Shown here: positions 1 through 8,432 of the stretch, piece after piece
Position numbering within the stretch: position 1 is the stretch's first letter
How the letters are laid out: each line of letters starts with the position of its first letter
NCBI RefSeq assembly: GCF_003610775.1
Contig: NZ_RAQO01000008.1
Span: 1-64,000 of the forward strand
Direction: 5' to 3'
DNA length: 64,000 nucleotides
Source of the DNA: Alginatibacterium sediminis
Lineage (GTDB): Bacteria; Pseudomonadota; Gammaproteobacteria; Enterobacterales; Celerinatantimonadaceae
The notes under the pieces: generated by a model
What the model saw: the letters and a program-made list of their open reading frames with translations, nothing else
Databases searched by the model: none
What the model was told of the DNA's origin: nothing
Position numbers and translations under genes: made by a program

Positions 1-50
1 TAGGCCTGCCGCCAGCGTTCAATCTGAGCCATGATCAAACTCTTCAATTA
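1..50 (-). rRNA. rrs: 16S ribosomal RNA, 5' end only
   Basis: The reverse complement of the first 50 bases reads as the highly conserved start of bacterial 16S rRNA, with AGAGTTTGATCATGGCTCAG followed by the ATTGAACGCTGGCGGCAGGC block usual in gammaproteobacteria. Only the first ~50 nucleotides are inside the window; the gene continues beyond position 1. The mature 5' end is placed near position 50 by comparison with the E. coli start (AAATTGAAGAG). Confidence 0.97.
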
Positions 51-280
51 AAGTTTTTTTTGGTTTTAATCCGAAGACTAAAACCGGCTCATCAAATATT
101 ACTGAATTAACATATTTTTGACTCTATTGCTAAAGTCGCTGTATGGAACTCTTAAATAATGACAAGCAAAGTTTTTTGCGTCATCAATCTTCGAGTGCCC
201 ACACAGATTGCATGATTAAATTGTTAAAGAACGTTTTACTTCCGGTCACACCAGAAGGCTTCTCGTCGAAGCGGATGCGT
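51..280 (-). promoter_or_regulatory. rrn leader with boxB, boxA and boxC-like antitermination elements
   Basis: Read on the minus strand, the leader holds in order a perfect hairpin GCTTC-GACGA-GAAGC (plus coordinates 258-272, boxB position), then GTTCTTTAACAA (221-232), a near match to boxA TGCTCTTTAACAA, then AATCTGTGTGGGCACTCG (about 194-211), which matches the conserved boxC segment of the E. coli rrn leader. These elements recruit NusB/NusE and other Nus factors for rRNA antitermination and processing. The order boxB-boxA-boxC is the classical one. Confidence 0.85.
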
Positions 281-308
281 ATAGTACGCCATGGGTTTTT
301 AAAGTCAA
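281..308 (-). promoter_or_regulatory. rrn promoter P2
   Basis: On the minus strand: -35 TTGACT (303-308), 16-base spacer, -10 TACTAT (281-286). The sequence upstream is A+T-rich (runs of A and T near 309-340), as for an UP element. It is the promoter nearest to 16S. Confidence 0.7.
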
Positions 309-428
309 GCTTAAACATTTAGAATATTTAAACTTTTCCAACAACAGCCTATTCAAAAAACAGACTAAAACCCTATGCTTGCACAGACAAAAACACACAG
401 TGTTTAAGTTCTCGTGTCAGCGGGTTGC

Positions 429-456
429 ATTATAGGGATATAGTTTTCAAAGGCAA
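429..456 (-). promoter_or_regulatory. rrn promoter P1 with UP-like element
   Basis: On the minus strand: -35 TTGCCT (451-456), 16-base spacer, perfect -10 TATAAT (429-434), followed by a GCAACCCG discriminator. An A/T-rich stretch at about 461-485 sits where an alpha-CTD UP element would lie. The short spacer and strong upstream A/T tract are typical of growth-rate-controlled rRNA promoters. Confidence 0.75.
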
Positions 457-536
457 GCGGTTTTAGTCAATAAATTTTAACTTGATTAAAACCGCGGTAT
501 AAATCACCAGCAAGTGGGTAATTTGTAGTTATTCGT

Positions 537-1088
537 TTAATCTTGAAGTATCAATGCGGCAGCTTCTTGTAAACTGAGTACTTCAGTTACCGCCAATGCT
601 TTTTGTTTGTCTTCAATGTCGTAATCGCTTTTCACCAAGACCCGATGTGCAATGCCCGCGTTTGCAGCAGCAATAATGTCGCTGGCTTTGTCACCGATCA
701 TCCATGATTGCTCAAGGTCAATATCTAGCTCTTTAGCAGCTTGCTCAAACATACCCGTTTTGGGCTTACGGCATTCACAATCAATAGCGAATTCAACGAC
801 ACTACCTTGAGGGTGGTGAGGACAATAGTAAATACCGTCAAGATCAACGCCTCGGTCAGCCAATGACCAATCCATCCACTCTGTTAAACTTAAAAACTGT
901 TCTTCGCTAAAGTAGCCGCGAGCAATACCAGATTGGTTAGTCACCAATACCAACTGCCATCCGGCCTGTTTCAACTGTTGTAGGGCTTCAATTGCGCCGT
1001 CTATAAACACAAAGTCGTCCACTTGACCGATATAACCGGTATCGACGTTTAATACACCGTCGCGATCTAAAAAAACTGTTGGCTTCAT
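537..1088 (-). CDS. gmhB: D-glycero-beta-D-manno-heptose 1,7-bisphosphate 7-phosphatase
   Basis: HAD-superfamily phosphatase of 183 residues that removes the C7 phosphate in ADP-heptose synthesis for the lipopolysaccharide inner core; cytoplasmic. Visible motifs: FLDRDGVLN at 6-14 (nucleophile D8, acid/base D10), [11 protein letters not shown] around 48-58, CRKP at 106-109, and IGDKASD at 131-137 (Mg-binding aspartates). The zinc loop shows C89, H91, C104 and C106, as in E. coli GmhB. It lies immediately behind the rrn promoter region and runs in the same direction as 16S, the arrangement of gmhB and rrsH in E. coli. ATG start. Confidence 0.95.
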   Translation of the reverse strand: MKPTVFLDRDGVLNVDTGYIGQVDDFVFIDGAIEALQQLKQAGWQLVLVTNQSGIARGYFSEEQFLSLTEWMDWSLADRGVDLDGIYYCPHHPQGSVVEFAIDCECRKPKTGMFEQAAKELDIDLEQSWMIGDKASDIIAAANAGIAHRVLVKSDYDIEDKQKALAVTEVLSLQEAAALILQD

Positions 1089-1139
1089 GCGATGTCTCTA
1101 TATGGAGTACTTATTCTTGCCATAGTGTACCCCATCTAT

Positions 1140-3134
1140 CTAGAGTTTAAAGCGATGCGTTTGTTCTAACATCTGTTTACTTTGGCTCTCTAGTTCGTCA
1201 ATTAAACTTCGGCTTTGTCTGGACTTCTCGTCAGAGCGCTCTGCCAATTCAGAAATCTGCTCAAGCAATTCAACTGTCTGTGTAGAAAGGCTACTTTGCT
1301 GATCAGTTGCAGCCGCTATTTCGGTTACTCCTTGCATGACCCCCTCAGAACTAAGAATCACTTTTTCTAAGGCGTCCCCAGCTTCTTTAACCACAGAGCT
1401 GCCTTTTTCAACCAGCTGCGCACTACTGCCCATGCTTTGATTGGCTTCGCGGCTAAGCTTTTGGATTTGTGCAACAATTTTCGAAATCTCTTCAGTAGAG
1501 TCACTAGTACGCCCAGCTAGATTCCGAACTTCTTCTGCTACAACAGCGAAACCACGCCCTTGCTCGCCTGCGCGCGCAGCTTCAATAGCAGCATTAAGTG
1601 CCAGCAAGTTAGTTTGATCTGCAATGGAAAGAATTACCTCAGCAATACGGTCGACCTGCTCACTGGCATTGCTTAATGACTGTACTTGCTTAGAGCTTTC
1701 ATTAACAGCACTACTAACTTGGCTCATAATCTCAATGGTATTGGTAACCACCTCACCGCCGCGCCGCGCGATGTCGCCACTTTGAGCAGCACTGTCAGCG
1801 GTAGTGGACGAACTTTGTGCAATATTTGCAGCGGCTAGTGATAACTCATTTAGCGCATCTGAAACACCGTTAACTTGCACCCGTTGCGATTGCAAGTGTT
1901 GGCTAATTTCGCTACTAGAAAAACTGACTTTGGAACTGTTCTCGTGAACCGATTGCGCCGCTTGATCAACTTCAGAGATAAGCTCCCTCAATTGTTGTGA
2001 CATGGTGTTCACCGCTTGAGTTAATTGAGCAATTTCATCTTTACCTTTTACAACCAGAGGTGGTCCTGCAAGTTCACCTCTAGCGATAGCACTGGCCCGT
2101 TGGCTAAGTAATTGAAGTTGAGTGCGTAGTCGGCGACTAAATCCTATTGCAACAAAGCAAGACAATATTGCCGCTATAACAACGGCTATAATTTGCTGTC
2201 GTGTAATGTCGTCGCCCATAGCAATCAAGTGCTGCTGTTTAATGCTCACACCATCGATCAGCTTTTGGTTCCAAGCTTGAGTACTTTGTTCAAGTTGCTC
2301 AACAAGCGGTGTCACCTCTTGTTCCATTCGATAGTTTGCTACATTCCAATCGGGAGCAAGACGCAATTCAACGATCTCCTCGCTTATACCAATAAACGCG
2401 GCGGCTAGATCAATAAACTGCCCCCACAAGCGTTGTTGTTCACCTCTAAATAACTTTGCGAATTGATCCACTTCGGCCATACGCTGCTCGTAGCGTAGCT
2501 TCGCCTGATTATACTTATCAAGTTCGCTCGCATCGGCACTCACAATAAAGGCGCGCATTTGAATCAAAGCGTTAGCAAATTCACTGCGTCCAGCAAACAT
2601 ACTTGCTAGCAAGCGTTTACGCTGTTTGGTGGCAAAAGCAACGTTGGCTTCTTCTTGAATAGCTAAATCAGCCTGATATAAAGCCTCTTCTGCTAAAGGG
2701 CCAGCATCATAAAACATCAAGGCATGTGCCGGCAGGTTGTCTTCATTATGGCTTAGTTGCTCTAGATCCATTTGAAGTCGATCAAGCTCGGCGACCTGTG
2801 ACATAATTTGGTCTCCAGCCCCTTCCCCTAACAATGCAATTACTTCTGAGTCGAGCTCAATGATTTTTGCGATAGCTTGTTGACGCTGACTTTTAAATTC
2901 ATCGGCCCATTTAGGTTCTGAGCCCAGAATGATAAAACCACGTAGCGCGGAAACACTGGTTAAAACTTGCTGCTGGAATTGCTGACTAAAGTGCATCGCA
3001 ACAAGATCGGTATCAAATACTTCACTTTCTAAGTTACGCATTTGCTTGAGTTGTTGGTTAGCTAAACCTGCTGCCAATAACATTAAAGCCACAATAAAAC
3101 CAAATGTAGCAAACAATTTTTTAGTTAAAGACAC
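1140..3134 (-). CDS. methyl-accepting chemotaxis protein
   Basis: Transmembrane chemoreceptor. TM1 is at about residues 10-26 and TM2 at 316-335 (numbered from the upstream GTG, two codons longer), enclosing a ~285-residue periplasmic all-helical region made of two similar halves, suggesting a CHASE3/HBM-like helical-bundle sensor. HAMP follows at ~336-388, then a long coiled-coil signalling domain with the hairpin tip around 500-545 ([20 protein letters not shown], then [14 protein letters not shown]). No CheR-tethering pentapeptide: it ends in HRFKL. Two in-frame GTG codons lie at 3140 and 3134; AAGGAG is correctly spaced only for the second, so 3134 is chosen. A sigma-28-like promoter lies upstream. 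Ligand unknown. Confidence 0.92.
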   Translation of the reverse strand: MSLTKKLFATFGFIVALMLLAAGLANQQLKQMRNLESEVFDTDLVAMHFSQQFQQQVLTSVSALRGFIILGSEPKWADEFKSQRQQAIAKIIELDSEVIALLGEGAGDQIMSQVAELDRLQMDLEQLSHNEDNLPAHALMFYDAGPLAEEALYQADLAIQEEANVAFATKQRKRLLASMFAGRSEFANALIQMRAFIVSADASELDKYNQAKLRYEQRMAEVDQFAKLFRGEQQRLWGQFIDLAAAFIGISEEIVELRLAPDWNVANYRMEQEVTPLVEQLEQSTQAWNQKLIDGVSIKQQHLIAMGDDITRQQIIAVVIAAILSCFVAIGFSRRLRTQLQLLSQRASAIARGELAGPPLVVKGKDEIAQLTQAVNTMSQQLRELISEVDQAAQSVHENSSKVSFSSSEISQHLQSQRVQVNGVSDALNELSLAAANIAQSSSTTADSAAQSGDIARRGGEVVTNTIEIMSQVSSAVNESSKQVQSLSNASEQVDRIAEVILSIADQTNLLALNAAIEAARAGEQGRGFAVVAEEVRNLAGRTSDSTEEISKIVAQIQKLSREANQSMGSSAQLVEKGSSVVKEAGDALEKVILSSEGVMQGVTEIAAATDQQSSLSTQTVELLEQISELAERSDEKSRQSRSLIDELESQSKQMLEQTHRFKL

Positions 3135-3348
3135 GAGCACTCCTTGCTGGCAACGGTTAGATTTTTACAAAATCAATACATTTAGATACGATTACACCTT
3201 ACAAACTTGCGCATAATATCTCAAGTAACAAAGGTGTTACGCTATGCGCACGTGTAACTTAATTATATTTTAGCTCGATATTTCAACAAACTGACAAGCC
3301 CTAGATATTTCAACCATGACATTTCTAACCAAATGGGCTCGCTATATG

Positions 3349-3375
3349 TTATCGGCCGTCTGTACAAAGACTAAA
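3349..3375 (-). promoter_or_regulatory. sigma-28 (FliA) type promoter of the chemoreceptor gene
   Basis: Minus strand: TTTAGTCT (3368-3375), 11 bases, GCCGATAA (3349-3356). The FliA consensus is TAAAGTTT-N11-GCCGATAA: the -10 is a perfect match and the -35 matches at 5 of 8, with exact spacing. It points at the chemoreceptor start about 205 bases downstream. Chemoreceptors are classic class 3 flagellar genes. Confidence 0.7.
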
Positions 3376-3507
3376 GCAAAAGCTTTGATCTTATAAACTT
3401 GAGAGCAGTCGAGCACTTAACTTATTTGAAGCTACCATCAGCATCTAGTGCCATACGTGCGATAAACTGCTACCATTTTCACAATCAATTTGATGAAGTG
3501 TTTCTAA

Positions 3508-3882
3508 ATGAAAAAATTCACATTAGTTTCAATTGTCTTGCTTAGTGCATGCGCTGATTATTCAGTAAACACCAACGTAGACCCAAAGAATTTCAAGCAG
3601 TACGTGCCTGGTGCGAAGGTCTCGGTTATGCAACAAAGCGAGCTAGAAGGTAAAGACTATAAAATCATCCGAGTTGTGGAAGGAATAGCTTGCCAAGAAA
3701 AAGCGAATGACCGGCCACCACAGGAAATAGATGCTCGCAATGACGCTCGCGAACAAGCATCATATCTAAACGCCGATGCCATCGTTATACACAAATGTTT
3801 AAGCATTGAAGATGAGGCCCATTGCGTTGCAAGTATTAGCTGTTATGCCAAAGCAATCAGTATCGAAAATGGCGATCAATAG
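3508..3882 (+). CDS. rcsF: RcsF-type outer membrane stress-sensor lipoprotein
   Basis: Lipoprotein of 124 residues: signal peptide 1-14 and lipobox L12-S13-A14-C15. The folded part resembles E. coli RcsF, with C62 in a (A)CQ segment, D68-R-P-P, A76-R, then HKC97, C106 and C112. These four cysteines match in number and spacing the two non-consecutive disulfides of RcsF. RcsF monitors the envelope and feeds the Rcs phosphorelay through IgaA in enterobacteria; no other rcs gene is in the window. Its placement directly before trmO and near proS is the E. coli order, which supports the call. Ends 2 bases before trmO starts, so the two are probably co-transcribed. Confidence 0.85.
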   Translation: MKKFTLVSIVLLSACADYSVNTNVDPKNFKQYVPGAKVSVMQQSELEGKDYKIIRVVEGIACQEKANDRPPQEIDARNDAREQASYLNADAIVIHKCLSIEDEAHCVASISCYAKAISIENGDQ

Positions 3883-3884
3883 GC

Positions 3885-4604
3885 ATGTTACAACAGCCAC
3901 TAGAGCCCATAGGACTTATTCACTCTCCGTATAAAGAGAAGTTTGCAATCCCACGCCAAGCAAATTTAGTGACGAGTGTAAGAAGTACTCTAGAATTTAA
4001 TGCGCCGTTTGATAGTGCAGAATTTTTAGATGGTGCTCAGCAATTCTCTCACTTTTGGTTGATCTTTGGATTTCATCAAAATCAAGATGCAGGCTGGAAG
4101 ACTAAAGTTAGACCACCACGTCTAGGTGGGAATCAAAAACTTGGGGTGTTTGCAACCCGATCGTCATTTAGACCCAACGGTTTAGGTTTATCCCTATTTG
4201 AAGTCTCGCGAATTAACGACAAAGAAACAGGTTCTTCGATAGAGTTTATTGGAGGCGATCTTGTCGACGGTACCCCTATCTATGACATTAAACCGTATAT
4301 TGAATATGCAGATCACCCAAAGAATAGTCATAGTGGGTTTGCACAAGATCCACCAACTACACGTTTAAACGTCCAATGGTCTAGTGAGGCTCGAAATCAA
4401 GCACAGGCGCTACATTTACAAGAGCACCATTTCCAAGTTGTAGATGAAGTTTTGAGTCAAGATCCCAGGCCTGCCTATCATCGCAAGCAAATCACGGTCC
4501 GTGAATATGGCATACATCTATTCAACTTTAATATTCGCTGGCAAGTTCAGGCCGATGAAGCGAAAAGCGTTTGTCTGATTGTTGGTATACACCCTCATGC
4601 CTGA
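3885..4604 (+). CDS. trmO: tRNA (N6-threonylcarbamoyladenosine-37) N6-methyltransferase
   Basis: TrmO (YaeB/TsaA) family, 239 residues versus 235 in E. coli. Uses SAM to methylate t6A37 to m6t6A in threonine tRNAs. Family motifs: IGLIHSPY at 9-16, IPRQ at 22-25, KVRPPRLGG at 74-82 and GVFATRSSFRPNGLGL at 87-102, the SAM-binding beta-barrel signatures; the C-terminal half contains the tRNA-facing DPRPAYH segment. It follows rcsF by 2 bases and overlaps the next gene's ATG by 8 bases, so translation is likely coupled. Confidence 0.93.
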   Translation: MLQQPLEPIGLIHSPYKEKFAIPRQANLVTSVRSTLEFNAPFDSAEFLDGAQQFSHFWLIFGFHQNQDAGWKTKVRPPRLGGNQKLGVFATRSSFRPNGLGLSLFEVSRINDKETGSSIEFIGGDLVDGTPIYDIKPYIEYADHPKNSHSGFAQDPPTTRLNVQWSSEARNQAQALHLQEHHFQVVDEVLSQDPRPAYHRKQITVREYGIHLFNFNIRWQVQADEAKSVCLIVGIHPHA

Positions 4605-5235
4605 TTATCAACGCCAACACAAAAAACGTTTAGCCTGGATGCCCTGGCTTTATTACAGCTTGAAACCAAAACACCACGTTTGGGCAAAGCAATGGCAACA
4701 GCAATTGCAAGTCGAACTAGCTGAACTAGAAAGCGTAGAATTTGCTAACAATTGTTTTTTGGCACCCAGCGCAGAACTTTTCGCAGAGCCTGGTCGACTA
4801 ATAAGTATCGGAGAAAATAGCTTTATCGCTGCCGACTGTTTCATTCATGGCCCGGTTACTATTGGGGCTAATGTTGCTATAAATCATCAGTGCTCCTTTG
4901 ATGGCGGTCGCGCCGGGATAGTCATTGGTGATGACACCCGCATTGCCAATAATGTTAAAATATACGCCTTTAATCACGGGCTATCGCCGAGTAAACCAAT
5001 TTGGCAACAAAACAATACCTCACTTGGGGTTACTATTGGTAAAGACGTTTGGATTGGTGCGGGTGTTGGTATTGTGGATGGGCTCGAGATCTCTGACCAC
5101 AGCGTAGTCGCAATGGGCGCGGTAGTGACTAAACCTGTACCACCATGGGCAATTGTGGCTGGAAATCCAGCGAAGATAATCGGTGACCGACGCAAAAAAC
5201 CTTTGTTACACCAGTTTCCCAGCAACAGGCTATGA
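4597..5235 (+). CDS. hexapeptide-repeat (left-handed beta-helix) acyltransferase
   Basis: 212 residues from the ATG at 4597; a TTG 18 bases earlier is possible but lacks support. Residues ~68-190 carry hexapeptide repeats of the maltose/galactoside O-acetyltransferase type (IGENSFIA, VTIGANVAI, VTIGKDVWIGAGV, then IVAGNPAKIIG, the family's C-terminal cap). H127 in YAFNHG sits where the catalytic histidine of these acetyltransferases lies. The N-terminal ~50 residues are basic and aromatic-rich. It probably transfers an acetyl group from acetyl-CoA to a sugar or similar acceptor, but the substrate cannot be read from sequence. In E. coli nothing lies between trmO and proS, so this is an insertion in the conserved order. 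Confidence 0.8.
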   Translation: MPDYQRQHKKRLAWMPWLYYSLKPKHHVWAKQWQQQLQVELAELESVEFANNCFLAPSAELFAEPGRLISIGENSFIAADCFIHGPVTIGANVAINHQCSFDGGRAGIVIGDDTRIANNVKIYAFNHGLSPSKPIWQQNNTSLGVTIGKDVWIGAGVGIVDGLEISDHSVVAMGAVVTKPVPPWAIVAGNPAKIIGDRRKKPLLHQFPSNRL

Positions 5236-5260
5236 CAGCAGCGAAAGCTGCTGCTACAAT
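5232..5260 (+). promoter_or_regulatory. proS promoter with hairpin spacer
   Basis: -35 ATGACA (5232-5237, 5 of 6), 17-base spacer, -10 TACAAT (5255-5260, 5 of 6). The spacer region is a perfect inverted repeat CAGCAGC-GAAA-GCTGCTG (5236-5253) with a GNRA loop, which also begins right after the preceding TGA stop and could act as an mRNA 3' hairpin. Confidence 0.55.
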
Positions 5261-5301
5261 CCCACTTAATTAAACCTTCAAACATATATAAAAGGACAAC
5301 C

Positions 5302-7014
5302 ATGCGTTCCACTCAGTATTTGCTTTCAACAATGAAAGAAACGCCTAGCGATGCAGAAATCGTTTCTCATCAACTTATGCTACGCGCTGGGATGATTCGT
5401 AAACTTGCATCGGGACTATATACCTGGCTACCAAGTGGTTTGCGGGTTCTACAAAAAGTTGAACGAGTTGTGCGAGAAGAAATGAACCGCGCGGGCTCAA
5501 TCGAAATCAGCATGCCTGTAGTCCAACCGGCAGATTTATGGCATGAAACAGGACGCTGGGACAAATTTGGTCCGGAGTTGTTAAGGATACAAGATCGCCA
5601 CGAGCGGGATTTTGTTTTAGGTCCAACGCACGAAGAAGTGGTTACTGAACTAGTACGTAAAGAGATTTCGTCTTACAAACAATTGCCGTTGAATCTTTTT
5701 CAGATCCAAACTAAGTTCCGAGATGAAGTTCGACCACGCTTTGGTGTTATGCGATCTCGCGAGTTCTTAATGAAAGATGCCTACTCATTCCATATCGATG
5801 ATGAATGCTTAGAAAAAACCTATCAAGTAATGTTCGATGCTTACTGCCGCATTTTTGATCGTCTAGGTTTGGAATATCGCCCAGTCATCGCTGACACAGG
5901 CAGCATTGGTGGCAGTACCTCTCACGAATTTCATGTACTCGCTGAGTCCGGCGAAGATGCAATCGTGTTTAGTGATGGGAGTGACTATGCAGCCAACATT
6001 GAGAAAGCCGAAGCATTGGCACCTCAACAAGAACGGGCAGCAGCGGCCCAAACCCTCGAGCTTGTTGACACACCCAATGCTAAAACTATCGCCGAGCTTG
6101 TTGAGCAGCACGGATTGGCTATCGATAAAACCGTAAAAACCTTAATAGTAAAAGCAGATGATGAAGCACAGCAACGATTAGTAGCCCTAATGGTTCGCGG
6201 TGACCACGAATTAAACGAAATTAAAGCAGAAAAATTAGACGGTGTTGCCAGCCCATTAGAATTCGCAAGTGAAGAAGAAATTCGCGAAGCTATAGGTGCG
6301 GCCCCGGGATCTTTAGGTCCTATAAACCTAGACCTACCGTTAATCATCGACCGAAGTGTCGCGGTCATGTCAGACTTTGGTGCTGGCGCAAATATTGACG
6401 ACAAACACTATTTCGGGATTAACTGGGATCGTGATTTAGCGCTACCAACAGTAGCCGACCTTCGTAATGTTGTAGAAGGCGACCCTAGCCCTTGTGGTAA
6501 AGGTCATTTATCAATCAAGCGCGGCATTGAAGTTGGACATATTTTCCAGCTGGGTGAAGTTTATGCACAATCAATGAATGCTAAAGTGCTTACCGACCAA
6601 GGCAAAACCAAAGTAATGACAATGGGTTGCTATGGTATTGGAGTTTCACGCATTGTTGCAGCCGCAATAGAACAAAACCACGATGAATACGGGCTTAAGT
6701 TACCCAAAGCACTTTCTCCATTTGCCTTAGGTATCATCCCGATGAACCTTCACAAGTCGCACCGTGTAGCTCAGCTTGCGGACAAATACTATCAACAAGC
6801 ACTAGAGCAGAATATCGACGTGTTGTTTGATGACCGTAAAGAGCGACCTGGTGTGATGTTTGCTGATATGGAACTCATCGGTGTTCCTTATGTCATCATC
6901 ATTGGTGATCGCAGTATCGACAAAGGCGTTGTCGAAGTGAAACATAGAGCCAGCGGTGAAAAACATGAAATAGCTATCGATGCGGTATTCGAACATTTAG
7001 CGCAGCTTGTTTAG
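5302..7014 (+). CDS. proS: prolyl-tRNA synthetase, bacterial (INS-containing) type
   Basis: Class II synthetase of 570 residues (E. coli 572), charges tRNA-Pro and clears misacylated Ala-tRNA-Pro. Motif 2 region is [20 protein letters not shown] with LMKDAYSFH; the TxE loop is [12 protein letters not shown]; motif 3 is [17 protein letters not shown]. Between motifs 2 and 3 (about 225-410) lies the YbaK-like editing insertion, including the [14 protein letters not shown] segment with the editing lysine region. The anticodon-binding domain fills the last ~100 residues. AAAGGA lies 5 bases before the ATG. A strong terminator follows, so the gene ends its own transcript. Confidence 0.97.
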   Translation: MRSTQYLLSTMKETPSDAEIVSHQLMLRAGMIRKLASGLYTWLPSGLRVLQKVERVVREEMNRAGSIEISMPVVQPADLWHETGRWDKFGPELLRIQDRHERDFVLGPTHEEVVTELVRKEISSYKQLPLNLFQIQTKFRDEVRPRFGVMRSREFLMKDAYSFHIDDECLEKTYQVMFDAYCRIFDRLGLEYRPVIADTGSIGGSTSHEFHVLAESGEDAIVFSDGSDYAANIEKAEALAPQQERAAAAQTLELVDTPNAKTIAELVEQHGLAIDKTVKTLIVKADDEAQQRLVALMVRGDHELNEIKAEKLDGVASPLEFASEEEIREAIGAAPGSLGPINLDLPLIIDRSVAVMSDFGAGANIDDKHYFGINWDRDLALPTVADLRNVVEGDPSPCGKGHLSIKRGIEVGHIFQLGEVYAQSMNAKVLTDQGKTKVMTMGCYGIGVSRIVAAAIEQNHDEYGLKLPKALSPFALGIIPMNLHKSHRVAQLADKYYQQALEQNIDVLFDDRKERPGVMFADMELIGVPYVIIIGDRSIDKGVVEVKHRASGEKHEIAIDAVFEHLAQLV

Positions 7015-7056
7015 AGTACGATGCTCAAAAATGAGTTTTAAATCGTAAATTGAACT

Positions 7057-7083
7057 AAGCCCACCTCGGTGGGCTTTTTTTTT
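7057..7083 (+). terminator. intrinsic terminator of proS
   Basis: Perfect stem AAGCCCAC / GTGGGCTT (7057-7064 and 7069-7076) with CTCG loop, followed by an uninterrupted run of T to 7083. Confidence 0.95.
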
Positions 7084-7148
7084 GCTTGAAATACTTCGAC
7101 AGTCCATCAATTATAGACTACTAGCTAGCGATATAACCTGGATAACAC

Positions 7149-8315
7149 GTGAATACAACACGCATTAATAAACCCAATCCCAACGCACCCAAAGCTGCCA
7201 TCATGCTAACCGGCGGAGGTGCCCGCGGGGCTTATCAAATTGGCGTATTAAAAGCGATTAGCGAACTCTATCCACGTAATCATGGCATCCCTTTCCCTAT
7301 CGTTTGCGGAACCTCAGCGGGTTCTATCAACGCAACTGCTTTAGCATGTTACGCCAGTTGCTTTCGCCTTGGAGTCAAAAAACTGGAGTCCATCTGGGGT
7401 CGTTTTCATTGTCACCAAGTCTATCATAGCGACTTTATCAGAATGACCGCTCAATTGTTACGTATGGCCACACGTGGACTACGCGCTGACTATGCCACCA
7501 AACACAGCTTTTCCTTACTTAACAATCGCCCCTTACGCGATCTGCTCGATGCTTATTTACCCTATGCAAGGATAGAAAGAAATGTTCACCAAGGTCACTT
7601 ACATGCACTAAGTATTAACGCTAGTGACTACGCAACCACAAACAATGTTTCGTTTTTCCAAGGTCATCACAGTCTTAAGCAATGGCACAGTCACTCTCGC
7701 TATAGTCAACGGGTAAAAATCAACACCAACCAACTCATGGCAAGTGCAGCTGTACCCATAGTTTTTCCGGCGATACGCGTTAATCAAAGCTATTTTGGAG
7801 ATGGTTCTGTACATCAACCTAGCCCGCTGAGTCCTGCGATTCAATTAGGTGCCGATAAGATCCTATGTATACACTTAAAACCACAAAGCCAATTTTCCGC
7901 ATCAAGTAAACTTACAAGAGCACCAAACAGTGCTGATATTGCAGGCAAGCTATTAGACGGTATCTTTTCAGACACATTAGATTCTGACTTGGACCAATTA
8001 CAGCGCATAAACTTTAGTTTGGATCAAATGGACTCTCATCATCAACATGAGCTGAAGCTTCGGCCAATTGAAACCTTAAGTATTCGTCCCCAACACGACT
8101 TTGACGCGATAGCCCAAGCTCATTTCGAGTGTTTCCCTTTTGCCATGCGAAGTATATTAAGAACGGTTGGTATCAACCAAAATAGTAGCTCCAGCATTGC
8201 CAGCTATCTATTATTTGAGGCGCGCCATACCCAGGAGTTGATGCGCTGCGGGTATATTGACGGCCAAGCAATGGCCAACGAAATCTTCGAGTTTCTTAAG
8301 CCAGAAACAAATTAG
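7149..8315 (+). CDS. patatin-like phospholipase
   Basis: 388 residues. Shows the whole patatin catalytic set: oxyanion loop GGGARG at 22-27, nucleophile elbow GTSAG at 54-58 (S56), and the dyad aspartate D218 in FGDGS. No signal peptide, so probably cytoplasmic or peripheral on the inner membrane; family members hydrolyse acyl ester bonds of phospholipids. The C-terminal ~170 residues, after the patatin core, resemble nothing I can name. Start is GTG at 7149, with only a weak GGAT upstream; the next ATG would cut just before the oxyanion loop. It stands alone after the proS terminator and 117 bases before the diguanylate cyclase gene. Confidence 0.87.
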   Translation: MNTTRINKPNPNAPKAAIMLTGGGARGAYQIGVLKAISELYPRNHGIPFPIVCGTSAGSINATALACYASCFRLGVKKLESIWGRFHCHQVYHSDFIRMTAQLLRMATRGLRADYATKHSFSLLNNRPLRDLLDAYLPYARIERNVHQGHLHALSINASDYATTNNVSFFQGHHSLKQWHSHSRYSQRVKINTNQLMASAAVPIVFPAIRVNQSYFGDGSVHQPSPLSPAIQLGADKILCIHLKPQSQFSASSKLTRAPNSADIAGKLLDGIFSDTLDSDLDQLQRINFSLDQMDSHHQHELKLRPIETLSIRPQHDFDAIAQAHFECFPFAMRSILRTVGINQNSSSSIASYLLFEARHTQELMRCGYIDGQAMANEIFEFLKPETN

Positions 8316-8432
8316 GGCAGTCATATTTGCATCTGCTAATTGTTGGATCGTTTCCTGCATTAACACACTATATATGAGTAGAACGGCAAGAATTTGTCAG
8401 TTTTTCAAGCATAGATAGCCAGCAGGTAAGAT

